Part shown: positions 1 through 9,501 of the stretch, piece by piece | Layout of the letters: every line of letters starts with the position of its first letter | Numbering within the stretch: the stretch's first letter is position 1 | Assembly: GCA_003164925.1 (NCBI GenBank) | Contig: PLRV01000045.1 | Span: 1 to 64,000, forward strand | Length of the DNA stretch: 64,000 nucleotides | Reading direction: 5' to 3' | From: Caulobacteraceae bacterium | GTDB lineage: Bacteria > Pseudomonadota > Alphaproteobacteria > Caulobacterales > Caulobacteraceae | Made by a program: the position numbers and the translations under genes | The notes under the pieces: model-generated | What the model was told of the DNA's origin: nothing | What the model saw: only the letters and a program-made list of their open reading frames with translations | The model's database searches: none

Positions 1-45
1 AAGCTGATGTCCCACGCCGGACGTGCGGTCAACGGCGATATAGGG

Positions 46-1242
46 CTAAGCGCCCTGCGCCCCCGCAATGAACCCGCCGCCCAGCACGCGACTAGGATCG
101 CGCGGATCGTAGAGCACGCAGGCCTGGCCGGGGGCTACGCCTTCCTCAGCTGTATCGAACGTCACCGCAGGAGCGCCGTCGCGCAAGACAAGACGCCCTG
201 GCACGGGCTCGCGCGTGGAGCGCACGCGGATCAGCACGGCCTGGCTCTCGGCGGCCGCATCGATCAGCGCCGGCTGATCGCCCAGCCAGTTGGTTTCCTT
301 GAGAGTCAGATCGGCTGTCAGCAGGGCCGCGCGCGGGCCCACGATCACCTGGCGCTTGTCCGCGTCGATGCGCACCACGAACAGCGGCTCGCCCACGGCC
401 ACGGTCAGACCGCGTCTTTGGCCGACGGTGTAGCGTGTGACGCCCTCATGGCGGCCAAGCACCCGCCCGTCCAGATGCACGATCTCGCCCGGCAGGGCCC
501 CCCGAGGGCGCAGGCGGTCGATCAGCGTGGTGTACTTGCCCTCGGGCACGAAACAGATGTCTTGGCTGTCGGGCTTGACCGCCACCGACAGGCCCAGCCG
601 CGCCGCTTGCGCCCGCACCTGGGGCTTTTCCAGACCACCCAACGGGAAGCGCAGGAAGTCGAGTTGAGCGCGGGTGGTGGCGAAGAGGAAGTAGCTTTGG
701 TCGCGCGCCGGATCCACCGCCCGGCGAAGCTGCGGGCCGTGGGGTCCAGGCTCGCGTCGCACATAGTGCCCCGTGGCCAAGGCCTGGGCGCCCAGGTCGC
801 GCGCCGCTTCCAGCAGGTCGCGGAACTTGACGGTCTGGTTGCAGCGCACGCAAGGGATCGGCGTCTCGCCGCGCAGATAGGCGTCCGCGAACTCCTCGAT
901 CACCTCTTGGCGAAAGCGGCTTTCGTAATCGAGCACATAGTGGGGGATGCCCAGGGCGTCGGCCGCCATGCGGGCGTCCAGGATGTCCTGGCCCGCGCAG
1001 CAGGCGCCCTTGCGGGCCAAGGCCGCGCCGTGATCGTAAAGCTGGAGCGTGACCCCCACCACGTCGTAGCCGGCGTCCTTGAGCAGGGCCGCGGTCACGG
1101 TGGAGTCCACCCCGCCGGACATGGCCACCACCACGCGAGCGCCAACCGGCAGGCCTACGGCCTGAACAGCGAGATTCTGGGCGGCGGGGTTCTGGGCGGT
1201 GAGGCCCTGCGCCTCGGTTCGGTCAAGCACATCCGGCGTCAT
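46..1242 (-). CDS. mnmA: tRNA-specific 2-thiouridylase MnmA
   Basis: Cytoplasmic enzyme that thiolates U34 of the glutamate, glutamine and lysine tRNAs, taking sulfur from a persulfide relay. The 398-residue protein has the PP-loop SGGVDS at residues 42-47. It also has the two family cysteines, C131 (in PCVRCNQ) and C230 (in DSQDICF), and the DQSYFLF segment. The N-terminus is about 30 residues longer than the usual start before the PP-loop, so a more internal start is possible. It stands alone, about 60 bases from the flagellar gene flgL on the same strand, and has no functional link to it. The 45 bases before its stop hold nothing recognisable. Confidence 0.96.
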   Translation of the reverse strand: MTPDVLDRTEAQGLTAQNPAAQNLAVQAVGLPVGARVVVAMSGGVDSTVTAALLKDAGYDVVGVTLQLYDHGAALARKGACCAGQDILDARMAADALGIPHYVLDYESRFRQEVIEEFADAYLRGETPIPCVRCNQTVKFRDLLEAARDLGAQALATGHYVRREPGPHGPQLRRAVDPARDQSYFLFATTRAQLDFLRFPLGGLEKPQVRAQAARLGLSVAVKPDSQDICFVPEGKYTTLIDRLRPRGALPGEIVHLDGRVLGRHEGVTRYTVGQRRGLTVAVGEPLFVVRIDADKRQVIVGPRAALLTADLTLKETNWLGDQPALIDAAAESQAVLIRVRSTREPVPGRLVLRDGAPAVTFDTAEEGVAPGQACVLYDPRDPSRVLGGGFIAGAQGA

Positions 1243-1305
1243 AATCCGACTATTTAGTCGTTCTTTGCGACGTTTGCGAGAGCGAGCGCCGATCCGGCCG
1301 GCCGT

Positions 1306-2253
1306 TCACCCCACCGTACCAGTCGATGACATGTAGTTGAGCAGAGACATCCCCTTGAGGGTGTTGAACACCTGGGCTGCCGCCGAAAATGCCGTCTGAG
1401 CCTGGGTCAGGTTGGTCGCGGCCGTGGCGGCGTCGGCGTTGCTCATGTCGCCGATCACCGATTGCAAGGTGGTCTGTCGCGCCTGCTGGGTGGTCAGGGC
1501 GTCGGTCACTTGGTTCTGGATATCACCGCCCTGGGCCGCGGTGTTGCTGCTAGCGGTGACCACCGCGTCGAGCTGGCTCATCGTGTTTTCCACGAACGTC
1601 TGCTGGGCTGAGGTCAGGGTTCCGCCGAAATTGCCGCTGGCGCTTTGCTGGAAGGATTGAATGCTCTGAAAAATACCCATCAGGCTCTGGCCGACGGTGC
1701 TGGCCGTAAAGCCCGTTTGGATGGTGGTGTTGTCGTCTATGCGGCTCACCGGGGCTAGATCGCCGTTCTGGAAGAAGCTGGAGACGGAGGACTGGGTGGT
1801 CAGATCCGACATGCTGGTGGCCGTGAACGGCTGGGTCGAGGTCTGGCCGCCGGAAAAGGTGTAACTGCCGTCGGGGTTCTGGGTGTTCAAGGCCGATACC
1901 GCCTGACTGAACAGGCCCTGCACCTGATTCATCAGATTGTCCCCAGAGCCCAAGCCATCGGATTCCGTCAAGTCAGTTTTCAACTGCTGAGCGATGGTGG
2001 AAATCTGCGTCAGGGCCGTCTGCTGGAAGGTGAGCTGGGTCGAGGTCTGGTTGAGCTGGCTGACCAGGCCGTTCACGCGGGTCATGACCGACTGAGCGGC
2101 CACGAGGGACCCGGTCTGACTGCCAAAGCCGGACAGGGTGTCGCCAAGCTTGCCGCTGGACGCCTGCTGCTGGGCGGAAATCTCGTTGTTTTCCGACGTG
2201 ATGAGCTGGGTCAAGACCGACTGATAGGCGGCGGAGGTGGAGACGGGTTGCAT
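1306..2253 (-). CDS. flgL: Flagellar hook-filament junction protein FlgL
   Basis: FlgL (HAP3) forms the junction between hook and filament together with FlgK. The 315-residue protein has the flagellin-like N-terminus (an SAAYQSVLTQLI stretch, then heptad-rich helix) and a C-terminal helix rich in Ala and Gln (TNLTQAQTAFSAAAQVF) that packs against it. It is a secreted export substrate with no cleavable signal peptide. It follows flgK by 13 bases on the same strand, so the two form an operon. The order flgK-flgL is standard. Confidence 0.93.
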   Translation of the reverse strand: MQPVSTSAAYQSVLTQLITSENNEISAQQQASSGKLGDTLSGFGSQTGSLVAAQSVMTRVNGLVSQLNQTSTQLTFQQTALTQISTIAQQLKTDLTESDGLGSGDNLMNQVQGLFSQAVSALNTQNPDGSYTFSGGQTSTQPFTATSMSDLTTQSSVSSFFQNGDLAPVSRIDDNTTIQTGFTASTVGQSLMGIFQSIQSFQQSASGNFGGTLTSAQQTFVENTMSQLDAVVTASSNTAAQGGDIQNQVTDALTTQQARQTTLQSVIGDMSNADAATAATNLTQAQTAFSAAAQVFNTLKGMSLLNYMSSTGTVG

Positions 2254-2266
2254 GACTTTGCCTGTC

Positions 2267-4363
2267 TTACGGGATCATCTGCAGTAGGGAGTCGTACATG
2301 GAGTTGGCCGCTTGGATCAGACGCGCGGAGGCGCTGTAGGCCTGCTGATAGGTGGTCAGATTGACCAGCTCGGTGTCCAGGTTCACCCCGGTGGCCGAAG
2401 AGAGCTGGCTGGTGGCCTGGGTGGCCGTGGCGGTGGCGGTCTGCGACAGCGTGTCGGCGGCCGAGACGTTGGCGCTGATCAGGCCGGCGAGTTGCGAAGC
2501 GTACCCGGTCACGGTGGTCGACGACGAGGCCATGCCGCCCACGCCCGGTATGGTGATGGTCTTACTGCCGGACTGGGCCATCGCCAGGGCTCCGGAGCCG
2601 TCGCCGGCCAGCAGGGCCGCCGATCCGCCGACGCCCGCCGACAGGTTGAGGGTGGCGTAGGGCAGGTTGGCGGCGTTCTGGGCGATGTTGGCGTTGACCG
2701 AATAGGTCCCGGTGAGCGCCGCCGTGGCGCTATCGCCGATGCCGAACATCTGGCTGAGCGAGGGGCCGCCGGCGCTGTTGGTGGTGGAGTCCGAGGCCAC
2801 CGATACAGTGACGGGCGTCGAGCCGTTGGAAGTGAACACCAGCGCGCCGTTGCTGTTTAGGCTGAAGGACCCGTAGGCCCCGACACCTGCGTTGAGCGCG
2901 CTGAGCACCCCCGACAGGGTTCCGCCCGCGGGCATGGAGACGGTCGCCTGCCGCACGCTGGCGCCCGTCGAATCGGCCAAGGACAGGGTGACCGTCCCGC
3001 TGAAGGTATTGGGGTCGGCGCCGGTCAGGCCCGTGTTAAAGTGGGTGTTGGCCGTCGATGTAACGAGATCGTTCAGGCCGAAGAACTGGCTGAAGCCCTG
3101 TCCGGCATTGGTGGAAGGCGTGGTGGGATCGTCGGCGATGGCCACGCCGTTGCCCGCGCCGGAGGCCGAGATGGACAGGGCGCCGTTGGTGAAGCTGGCC
3201 GATCCGGAGGAGCCCAGGGCCGTGTTGAGCGAGGTCAGGAAATTGGCCGGGGTGAAGCTGGTGGCCGCGCCCCCGTTGACGCTCATGGTGCCGGCCGAGA
3301 AGTTGATCGCCACCTGCTGCTGAATGACGCCGGAACTGTTGACGACAGCCACGTTGGTCGTGCCGGAAAAGCCGCTGACGGCCGTGGACAGGGCCATGCC
3401 GGTCTGGCGCCCGGTCAGGGTCGTCGGCGCGGGCACCGCGCTGGAGGCGTTGCTGGCCTGGTTGAGCTGGTTGACCGCCTGGCTGACGTATTCGCCCAGT
3501 TGGGCCGACAACCCCGGCAGGTCGGTCTGACTGAGCTGGAGCTGCCCGCCGATGCTGCCGCCCGCCGCGCTGATGGTCTGCGCCGTTCCGTTGGGCGGGG
3601 TCGCCGTCAGCGACGCCGCCGAGCCGGCCTGGGTCAAGGTCACCGTGGAGGCGCCCTGATTCCCGGCCAGGTAGACCCCCTCGGAACTGCGCACGGTCAC
3701 GCCGCCGGTGGCGTTGGCCTGGACCTGCACGCCCATGAGCGAGGAGAGCTGGCCCAGAAGTTGGTTCTGCTGGTCCTGGGCGCCGGTGGGATTGCCGCTG
3801 GACAGGCTGGCTTGGGTGATGGTCGCGTTCAACTGACTGATCTGCTGGAGCAGGCTGTTGACCGAAGTGACGCTTGTTCCAATCTGCTGGTTGGTCTCGG
3901 TCTGCAGTTGGGAGATGCTCGTGGAAACGTCCTGGGCCTGCTGCAGAAACGTGGAGACAGCCGTGACCGCGCCCTGCTGCTGCAGGCTTGACGACGGACT
4001 GTCCGACGCTGAGGAGAATGCCGAATAGACGCTGTTCAGGCTCGAGAAGAAGGACGTGCTCGAGGAGGGGTCGCCGAAATAGTTCTGCGCCTGATCCAGG
4101 ACATTGGAAACGGCCGAGGCCGAAGCCGATTGGGCCGTGGCCGTTAGGCTCGCCTGCTGAAGGAACTGGTTGGCGGCGTTCTGAATGCCGGTGATGCTGA
4201 CGCCTTGGCCCTGGCCGGCGACAACCGATTCCTGCTGGTTGGCCGACTGTCGGGAATAGCCGACGGTGTCGATGTTGGAGACATTGTTCGAGGTGACCTG
4301 AACCTGGGTCTGCGCCGCCTGCAGGGCGGACTGGGCCAGGGTCAAGATGCTGCTGATTGACAT
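2267..4363 (-). CDS. flgK: Flagellar hook-associated protein FlgK
   Basis: FlgK (HAP1) caps the hook and carries the filament junction. The 698-residue protein has the conserved N-terminal rod/hook motif (QVTSNNVSNIDTVGYSRQ, residues about 22-39) and the C-terminal helix NLTTYQQAYSASARLIQAAN typical of axial proteins. The middle is Ser/Thr/Ala/Gly-rich and low in charge, as expected for surface-exposed hook-associated domains. A GGGGAGG ribosome-binding site lies about 9 bases before the ATG. It leads an operon with flgL and is divergent from fliK across a 414-base intergenic region. Confidence 0.95.
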   Translation of the reverse strand: MSISSILTLAQSALQAAQTQVQVTSNNVSNIDTVGYSRQSANQQESVVAGQGQGVSITGIQNAANQFLQQASLTATAQSASASAVSNVLDQAQNYFGDPSSSTSFFSSLNSVYSAFSSASDSPSSSLQQQGAVTAVSTFLQQAQDVSTSISQLQTETNQQIGTSVTSVNSLLQQISQLNATITQASLSSGNPTGAQDQQNQLLGQLSSLMGVQVQANATGGVTVRSSEGVYLAGNQGASTVTLTQAGSAASLTATPPNGTAQTISAAGGSIGGQLQLSQTDLPGLSAQLGEYVSQAVNQLNQASNASSAVPAPTTLTGRQTGMALSTAVSGFSGTTNVAVVNSSGVIQQQVAINFSAGTMSVNGGAATSFTPANFLTSLNTALGSSGSASFTNGALSISASGAGNGVAIADDPTTPSTNAGQGFSQFFGLNDLVTSTANTHFNTGLTGADPNTFSGTVTLSLADSTGASVRQATVSMPAGGTLSGVLSALNAGVGAYGSFSLNSNGALVFTSNGSTPVTVSVASDSTTNSAGGPSLSQMFGIGDSATAALTGTYSVNANIAQNAANLPYATLNLSAGVGGSAALLAGDGSGALAMAQSGSKTITIPGVGGMASSSTTVTGYASQLAGLISANVSAADTLSQTATATATQATSQLSSATGVNLDTELVNLTTYQQAYSASARLIQAANSMYDSLLQMIP

Positions 4364-4406
4364 AGCTCAGACCTCCCCGGCGCCGCGGTGAGCGCGCCGC
4401 CGCCCG

Positions 4407-4421
4407 GCAAGTCGCGGCCCC
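4407..4421 (-). promoter_or_regulatory. Possible weak sigma-54 promoter for flgKL
   Basis: Read on the minus strand, this site is GGGGCCGCGACTTGC. It keeps the invariant GG-N10-GC spacing and the TTGC -12 element, but the -24 half departs from TGGCAC. It would start transcription about 30 bases before the flgK ATG. Hook-associated genes are commonly sigma-54 dependent in Caulobacter, so the site is plausible, but the match is only moderate. The rest of the 4364-4680 region is otherwise featureless apart from AT-rich patches. Confidence 0.35.
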
Positions 4422-4683
4422 TTGGTCGGCGGAATTTGCCTAGCGCGGCCTGGGCCGGTGCGTTGGATTTCTCCTAACACATTGGATTTTATAATGATGT
4501 TCCGCAAGGGTCGATTCCTCTCGCGGATATATGCGCAAGACGGGCGCCAACACGCCCCACACGGCAAACATCGGCGCCCTGACGATGGAGATCGGCAAAA
4601 AAAGCCTCCCACCGGTCACCCGCGACGACAAAGATTTTCATAAAATATAATGAAAACAATATGTTGTTTCCATGCCGCCTAGT

Positions 4684-4699
4684 TGGCGCATTGATTGCT
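4684..4699 (+). promoter_or_regulatory. Sigma-54 promoter for fliK-flgD-flgE
   Basis: The sequence TTGGCGCATTGATTGC has the exact GG-N10-GC arrangement, TGGCGC at -24 and TTGC at -12, one mismatch from consensus TGGCAC-N5-TTGC. The predicted start is near 4709, giving a leader of about 70 bases before fliK. The promoter fits a hook-gene class activated by FlbD, whose gene lies in this window. Confidence 0.75.
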
Positions 4700-4777
4700 A
4701 CGGGCTGGACGAACCCTTGCGCAGGATGCGCGTCCGCCGCTTGAGACGCTTTTGAGCGGCTCCACAGACTGGTCCCG

Positions 4778-7099
4778 ATGCAGATCGCGTCAAAGCCTGT
4801 TCCAGCCCCCACCGCCGCGCCGGCCTCGGCGACGGACGCGTTCGTGCAGGGCAGTGGGCCGGCCTCGATAGCGGGTCTCGTTTCCGGCGCCGCCCCCACC
4901 GACGCGAGCGATTCGGGCCAAAGCGGCGGGACGAGCTCGATCAAGACCGCGACGAAGACGACAACGACCGACACCGGTGCAAGCGCGAAGCCCCCCAGCG
5001 CCGGACTTGATTTCGCCCAGGCCCTGGCAGCCAGCCTCGGCGCCCAGACCGCGAGCTCTCAGACGACTCAAGGGAACATCTCCCGCCCTCTCGCAAAGGT
5101 CGCCCGTTCAGGCGCGCCGTCTGCACCCGGCAGCCCGGCGTTCACGGCGCTCCTGCCCGCCTCCGCCAACGACGCCCAAGCCGCCGCTAGCAATGCCGCC
5201 CTCGCGGCGCTCGCCGGCAATGCTCCGATTGTCTCCCAGGCTGCCGTCGGAGAGGCGCCAACGGCGAGCAGCCCGAGCGTCCAAGGCGCGCAAACCTCAG
5301 CTTCGTTCGCCGACGCCAGCCAAGTTTCACCCTCCAGCACGGACTCTCCAGCCCAGACCCAGGCCGCCCAGAGCTTCGCAGTCACGCCGCCCGCCTTGGA
5401 CCCCAATCAGGGCGCGGCCCTGTCCTTGCAGACGCAGGCGCTGAGCCAGCCCCCGGCCACTCCCCCCTCCGCATCAGCCGACGCCGCCACAGCGACCAGC
5501 GCCAAGGCCGTCTCCCCTGCCCCTTCACAGGACGTTCAGACTGCCGGTTCAAGCGCGCCGCCGGCGCCCAGCAGCCCGGAGTTCACTGCGGCCTCTCCCT
5601 CCTCTGCCAGCTATGTCCAGCCCACCGCGAGCAATGCCGCTCCGGTCGTCTCCCAGACAGTCGCCGCAGACGCACCGACGGCAAGCGGCCCGAGCGTCCA
5701 AAGCGCGCAAACCTCGGCCGGCGCAGGGACGCGCACCTCAGCTTCGCTCGGCGGCGCCAGCCCAGCGCGCGCCTCCAGAGCGGGCGCCACAGGCCAGACC
5801 CAAACCCAGACGTCGGCCCTGGCCGCCCAAAGCTTCGCAGCGACGCCCCCGACCCTGAACGCCGATCAGGGGGCGGCTTCGTCGTCGCCGGCGCAGACCC
5901 TTAGCCAGCCACCGGCCACTCCCCCGCCCGCAGCAGCAGCAGCAGCCACGGCGACCAGCGCCCAGGTTGTCTTCCAGCCCGCCGTGGACAATACTGTCTT
6001 TGCGGCGCTCCAGCCAGCATCGGCCAACGATGCCCGCCTCGCGGCGCCGGCCGACAACACTCCGATCGACTCCCAGGCTGCCGTCGCAGAGGCGCCAACG
6101 GCGAGCGGCCCGAGCGGGCAAGGCGCGCAAACCTCGTCCGGCGCAGGGACGCCGACCTCCGCTTCTGTCGCCGACGCCAGCCAAGTCCCACCCACCAGCG
6201 CGGGCGCCCTAGGTCTAGCCCAGACCCAGGCCGCCCAAAGCTTCGCCGCGCCGCCGGCCTTGAACCCCGATCAGGGGACCGGCCTGTTTTCGCAGGCGCA
6301 GACGCTGAGCCAGCCGCCGGCCAAGCCCCTGTCCGCATCCGCAGCCCCCGCCGCCGGCCCAACCGCCAAGGGCCAGGCCAAGACGGCTTCGCCCGCTGCC
6401 GCGGCGACGAGCGCCCAGACCGTCCAGGACCCGTCGACCTCGGGCGTCGCGGCTCTGGCGGGGCCGTTGGCGGCGAAGGCGGACGAAAAGGATGGCGGAT
6501 CCGAACTCGACCCGGGCGGTCAAGCTGGTCTGGCCGACCAAGGCGCGGATCCGTCGGCGGCGGCTCAGGCGACGTTTCAGCCGGACAGCGCCCTCGCGTC
6601 CGCGCAGATGCAGTCCGTCTCGGCCGCGGCGGCAGGGCCAACGGTCCAGCCCAAGGTCGACGCACAGACAGTGTCCCAGCTGTCCGCCCAGATCGTTCAG
6701 ACGACCTCGGGCGGCAAGTCCTCGTTCGAAATGATCCTCCACCCCGAAGGGCTAGGCGATGTCCGGGTCAAGGTGTCGGTAGATCGTAACGGCGCGGTGA
6801 CGGCTGACATGAGTTTCAGCAACCCACAGGCCGCCGCCGAATTGGGCGCGCGCGCCGGGGATCTCAAGGACGCACTGGCCCAGGCCGGCTTCACGGTGGC
6901 CGACAACGGCCTGAACTTCAATCTGGGCGGTCAGAACCAGTCGGGCGCCGGACAGAACGCCTGGGCCAACGACGCCGGCGCCAACGCCGGTCGCGCCTTC
7001 CAGACTACGGCGGACGCCGCCGAAGACCTGCTCTCCTCCGTCAGCCAAGCCGCAATCCGCCTCCAGCGCCCTGCCGGCGGCCTCGACATTCGCATCTAG
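4778..7099 (+). CDS. fliK: Flagellar hook-length control protein FliK
   Basis: Secreted molecular ruler that stops hook growth and switches the export apparatus to filament substrates. The 773-residue protein has a very Ala/Ser/Pro/Thr/Gln-rich, poorly ordered N-terminal 620 residues. The conserved C-terminal Flg_hook domain is at about 640-740 and includes KSSFEMILHPEGLGDVRVKV and DLKDALAQAGFTVADNGLN. The long middle contains three imperfect repeats of about 140 residues. It is longer than the roughly 400-residue enteric FliK, mostly because of these repeats. It is first in the fliK-flgD-flgE operon, 9 bases before flgD. The start has no strong Shine-Dalgarno and could be slightly off. Confidence 0.9.
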   Translation: MQIASKPVPAPTAAPASATDAFVQGSGPASIAGLVSGAAPTDASDSGQSGGTSSIKTATKTTTTDTGASAKPPSAGLDFAQALAASLGAQTASSQTTQGNISRPLAKVARSGAPSAPGSPAFTALLPASANDAQAAASNAALAALAGNAPIVSQAAVGEAPTASSPSVQGAQTSASFADASQVSPSSTDSPAQTQAAQSFAVTPPALDPNQGAALSLQTQALSQPPATPPSASADAATATSAKAVSPAPSQDVQTAGSSAPPAPSSPEFTAASPSSASYVQPTASNAAPVVSQTVAADAPTASGPSVQSAQTSAGAGTRTSASLGGASPARASRAGATGQTQTQTSALAAQSFAATPPTLNADQGAASSSPAQTLSQPPATPPPAAAAAATATSAQVVFQPAVDNTVFAALQPASANDARLAAPADNTPIDSQAAVAEAPTASGPSGQGAQTSSGAGTPTSASVADASQVPPTSAGALGLAQTQAAQSFAAPPALNPDQGTGLFSQAQTLSQPPAKPLSASAAPAAGPTAKGQAKTASPAAAATSAQTVQDPSTSGVAALAGPLAAKADEKDGGSELDPGGQAGLADQGADPSAAAQATFQPDSALASAQMQSVSAAAAGPTVQPKVDAQTVSQLSAQIVQTTSGGKSSFEMILHPEGLGDVRVKVSVDRNGAVTADMSFSNPQAAAELGARAGDLKDALAQAGFTVADNGLNFNLGGQNQSGAGQNAWANDAGANAGRAFQTTADAAEDLLSSVSQAAIRLQRPAGGLDIRI
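5165..6460 (+). repeat. Three imperfect tandem repeats inside fliK
   Basis: Repeats begin near FliK residues 130, 278 and 416, each 138-148 residues. Shared landmarks in order are a PTAS.PS.Q.AQTS segment, a TSAS...AS stretch, QTQ...AAQSFA..PP.L, and a LSQPPA.P segment. The copies differ by small insertions and deletions, so this is an older duplication series, not a recent expansion. Such repeats could change ruler length. Confidence 0.75.
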
Positions 7100-7108
7100 G
7101 ACTCGACC

Positions 7109-7804
7109 ATGACCGTAGCCGCCACCACCAACGCCACGACCGGCACAACCAGTACATCGTCCACCTCCAGCAGCACCTCGGCCGATCTCGTCTCCGGCCA
7201 AAACTCGCTCAATTCCACCTACACCTCGTTCCTGACCCTACTCACCGCCCAGCTGAAGAACCAGGACCCGCTGTCTCCGATGGACACCAACACCTTCACC
7301 CAGCAACTGGTGTCGATGAACGGGGTGCAGCAGCAGCTCCTGACCAACAACCTGCTGCAGCAACTGGTCAGCCAGTCCACCGGCGCCGGCAGCGTCGGCA
7401 GCGCCGTGAGCCTGATCGGCAAGCAGGTCACGTCGACATCCTCGGTCCAGGCCCTGCAAAACGGCTCCGCCACCTGGACCTACAACCTGCCCTCGACCGC
7501 GGCCAAGGCCACGCTGGAGGTCGAGGATTCCAATGGCAACATCGTCTGGACCGGCGCGGCGCCCAGTCTCACGTCCGGCAACAACACCTTCACCTGGAAC
7601 GGCCAGACCACAGGGGGCGGCACTGAGAGCAGCGGCAACTACACCCTGGCCGTATCGGCGACGGACTCCAGTGGCGCCGCCATCACCCCGACGGTGGAGA
7701 TCAACGGCACGGTCACCAGCGTGGGCGCGTCCAACGGCGTGACCCAGGTCGATATCGGATCCGTGCCGGTCAACTTCAGCACCATCACCTCCGTAACCAA
7801 CTAA
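7109..7804 (+). CDS. flgD: Flagellar hook capping protein FlgD
   Basis: FlgD caps the growing hook and allows FlgE subunits to polymerise. The 231-residue protein has the conserved N-terminal segment (FLTLLTAQLKNQDPLSPMDT, about residues 45-64, then FTQQLVSMNGVQQQL). A C-terminal beta-sandwich with a FLG_D-type Ig-like fold follows (FTWNGQTTGGG, about 155-165). It sits between fliK and flgE, with 9 and 25 bases between genes, as part of one sigma-54 operon. Confidence 0.95.
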   Translation: MTVAATTNATTGTTSTSSTSSSTSADLVSGQNSLNSTYTSFLTLLTAQLKNQDPLSPMDTNTFTQQLVSMNGVQQQLLTNNLLQQLVSQSTGAGSVGSAVSLIGKQVTSTSSVQALQNGSATWTYNLPSTAAKATLEVEDSNGNIVWTGAAPSLTSGNNTFTWNGQTTGGGTESSGNYTLAVSATDSSGAAITPTVEINGTVTSVGASNGVTQVDIGSVPVNFSTITSVTN

Positions 7805-7829
7805 CCCCGATCAACATAGGACCCTTCCC

Positions 7830-9335
7830 ATGAGCGGCATCAACAGCGCCATGCTCGCCGGCGTGACCGGTCTGAGCGCCAACTCCGCGGCCCTGGCGTC
7901 GATCTCCGACGACATCGCCAACGTCAACACGGTCGGCTACAAGGCCAACGACACCCAGTTCTCCGACTTGGTGACCGAGACCGCCGGCAGCGGTTACGCG
8001 GCAGGGGGCGTGCAGGCCCTCTCAACCCAGAACGTCAGCGTGCAGGGCGTGCTGCAGTCGGCGTCCTCGCCCACGGACCTGGCTATTTCCGGCCAGGGCT
8101 TCTTCGTGACGAGCCAGAACGCGTCCAGCCCCGCCACCGCCGGCAACACCCCCCTGTTCACCCGGGCGGGCGCCTTCACCGAGAACAGCCAGGGTTATCT
8201 GGTGAACGCGGCGGGGCTATACCTGCAGGGTTGGACGGCGAATGCGAGCGGGAGCGTCACGACCGACCCGTCCAACCTGGCGCTACTGCAGCCGATCAAC
8301 CTGGCCCAGATCAGCTCGACCCCGGAGCCGACCACACAGGCGACCGTCGACGCCAATCTGGAATCCAGCACGGCGGTGTCCCAGGCCGCCACGGACGCCA
8401 GCAACAGCGCCGCGAACGCCGCCACCATCACCGCCTACGCCAGCATCTCCTCGCCTACGGCCGCGCAGACCACCGCCTACAACACGGCCGTGGCGCAAAC
8501 CGCAGCCGCCTATTCGGCGACCTCCGCCACCACCAGCATGGCCGCCTACACCAACTCGGGCGGCACGACAGGCACCCAGCCCGACTTCACCATGCAGATC
8601 CCGGTCTCCAACACCGAAGGCGGCACCCAAACCGTCCAGGTCGACTTCCTGAAGAGCTCCACCGCCAACCAATGGTACGCCGAGGTGGTCGCGGTGCCGG
8701 CCTCGAGCGTCACCGTGGGCTCGGGCCTGCAGGCGGGCCAGATCGCCACCGGGGTGGTGGCCTTCAACGACAGCGGGCAGCTCGACACCACCAACACCAC
8801 CTTGCCTAGCAGTCTGACCTTCGGCGCCTCCGGTTCGAGCGCGCCGTCGTCGACGGGCGTGAACTGGGCTTCGAGCCTGGGCATCGGCGCCCAAACCGTG
8901 GGGCTGAACCTGTCCGCCCTATCGCAAGACAACGCCACCTCGGCCGTCACCAGCATCGCCGCCAACGGCACCCCCACGGGCAGCCTGTCCTCCGTTGACG
9001 TGTCTAGCACCGGCACGGTCACCGCCGTGTTCAGCAACGGCGTAACCCGCACAATCGCCCAGGTGGCCGTCGGCACCTTCGCCAACCCCGACGGGCTGAC
9101 CTCGGTAAGCGGCGACGCCTATCAGTCCTCGACGGCCAGCGGCGCCTTCACCCTGAACACCGCCGGCACGGGCGGCGCGGGGACGATCTCGCCGTCGAAC
9201 CTGGAATCCTCCACCGTCGACCTGTCGGCAGAGTTCACCAACATGATCACGGTTCAGCGCGCCTACTCGGCGTCATCCAAGATCATCACTACAGCCGACT
9301 CGATGCTCCAGGATCTGATTGCCATAATTCGTTAA
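7830..9335 (+). CDS. flgE: Flagellar hook protein FlgE
   Basis: Structural subunit of the hook. The 501-residue protein has the N-terminal axial motif (DDIANVNTVGYKANDTQFSD, residues about 29-48) and the C-terminal helix (FTNMITVQRAYSASSKIITT). Between them are the flagellar basal-body/hook domains. The stretch around residues 185-250 is Ala/Ser/Thr-rich and looks like an inserted surface domain. It is last in the fliK-flgD-flgE unit and is followed by sciP on the same strand after 166 bases. Confidence 0.95.
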   Translation: MSGINSAMLAGVTGLSANSAALASISDDIANVNTVGYKANDTQFSDLVTETAGSGYAAGGVQALSTQNVSVQGVLQSASSPTDLAISGQGFFVTSQNASSPATAGNTPLFTRAGAFTENSQGYLVNAAGLYLQGWTANASGSVTTDPSNLALLQPINLAQISSTPEPTTQATVDANLESSTAVSQAATDASNSAANAATITAYASISSPTAAQTTAYNTAVAQTAAAYSATSATTSMAAYTNSGGTTGTQPDFTMQIPVSNTEGGTQTVQVDFLKSSTANQWYAEVVAVPASSVTVGSGLQAGQIATGVVAFNDSGQLDTTNTTLPSSLTFGASGSSAPSSTGVNWASSLGIGAQTVGLNLSALSQDNATSAVTSIAANGTPTGSLSSVDVSSTGTVTAVFSNGVTRTIAQVAVGTFANPDGLTSVSGDAYQSSTASGAFTLNTAGTGGAGTISPSNLESSTVDLSAEFTNMITVQRAYSASSKIITTADSMLQDLIAIIR

Positions 9336-9501
9336 TCCCGCAAAAGCGTCGCGCAACAGCTGGCGGCCTATATGCCAAATACTCAAAGTAGACCCGTGAT
9401 GGAAAAATTATGGTTAGCGGATCTTTACTATTGGGATTCACCGACTGTTATGCCGTTCGCGCTAATGTCCTCCTCGAAGATGGTGGGAAGGGCGTAAAGC
9501 C

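Noticed and set aside
7..1257. A 416-codon plus-strand frame opposite mnmA
   Set aside because: It is a shadow of the high-GC mnmA gene; composition is His/Arg/Gly/Ala-rich with no motif, while the minus strand has every MnmA signature.
4421..4440. A second sigma-54-like site, TTGGTCGGCGGAATTTGC
   Set aside because: It has GG and TTGC elements, but the GG-to-GC spacing is 12, not 10, so sigma-54 would not recognise it.
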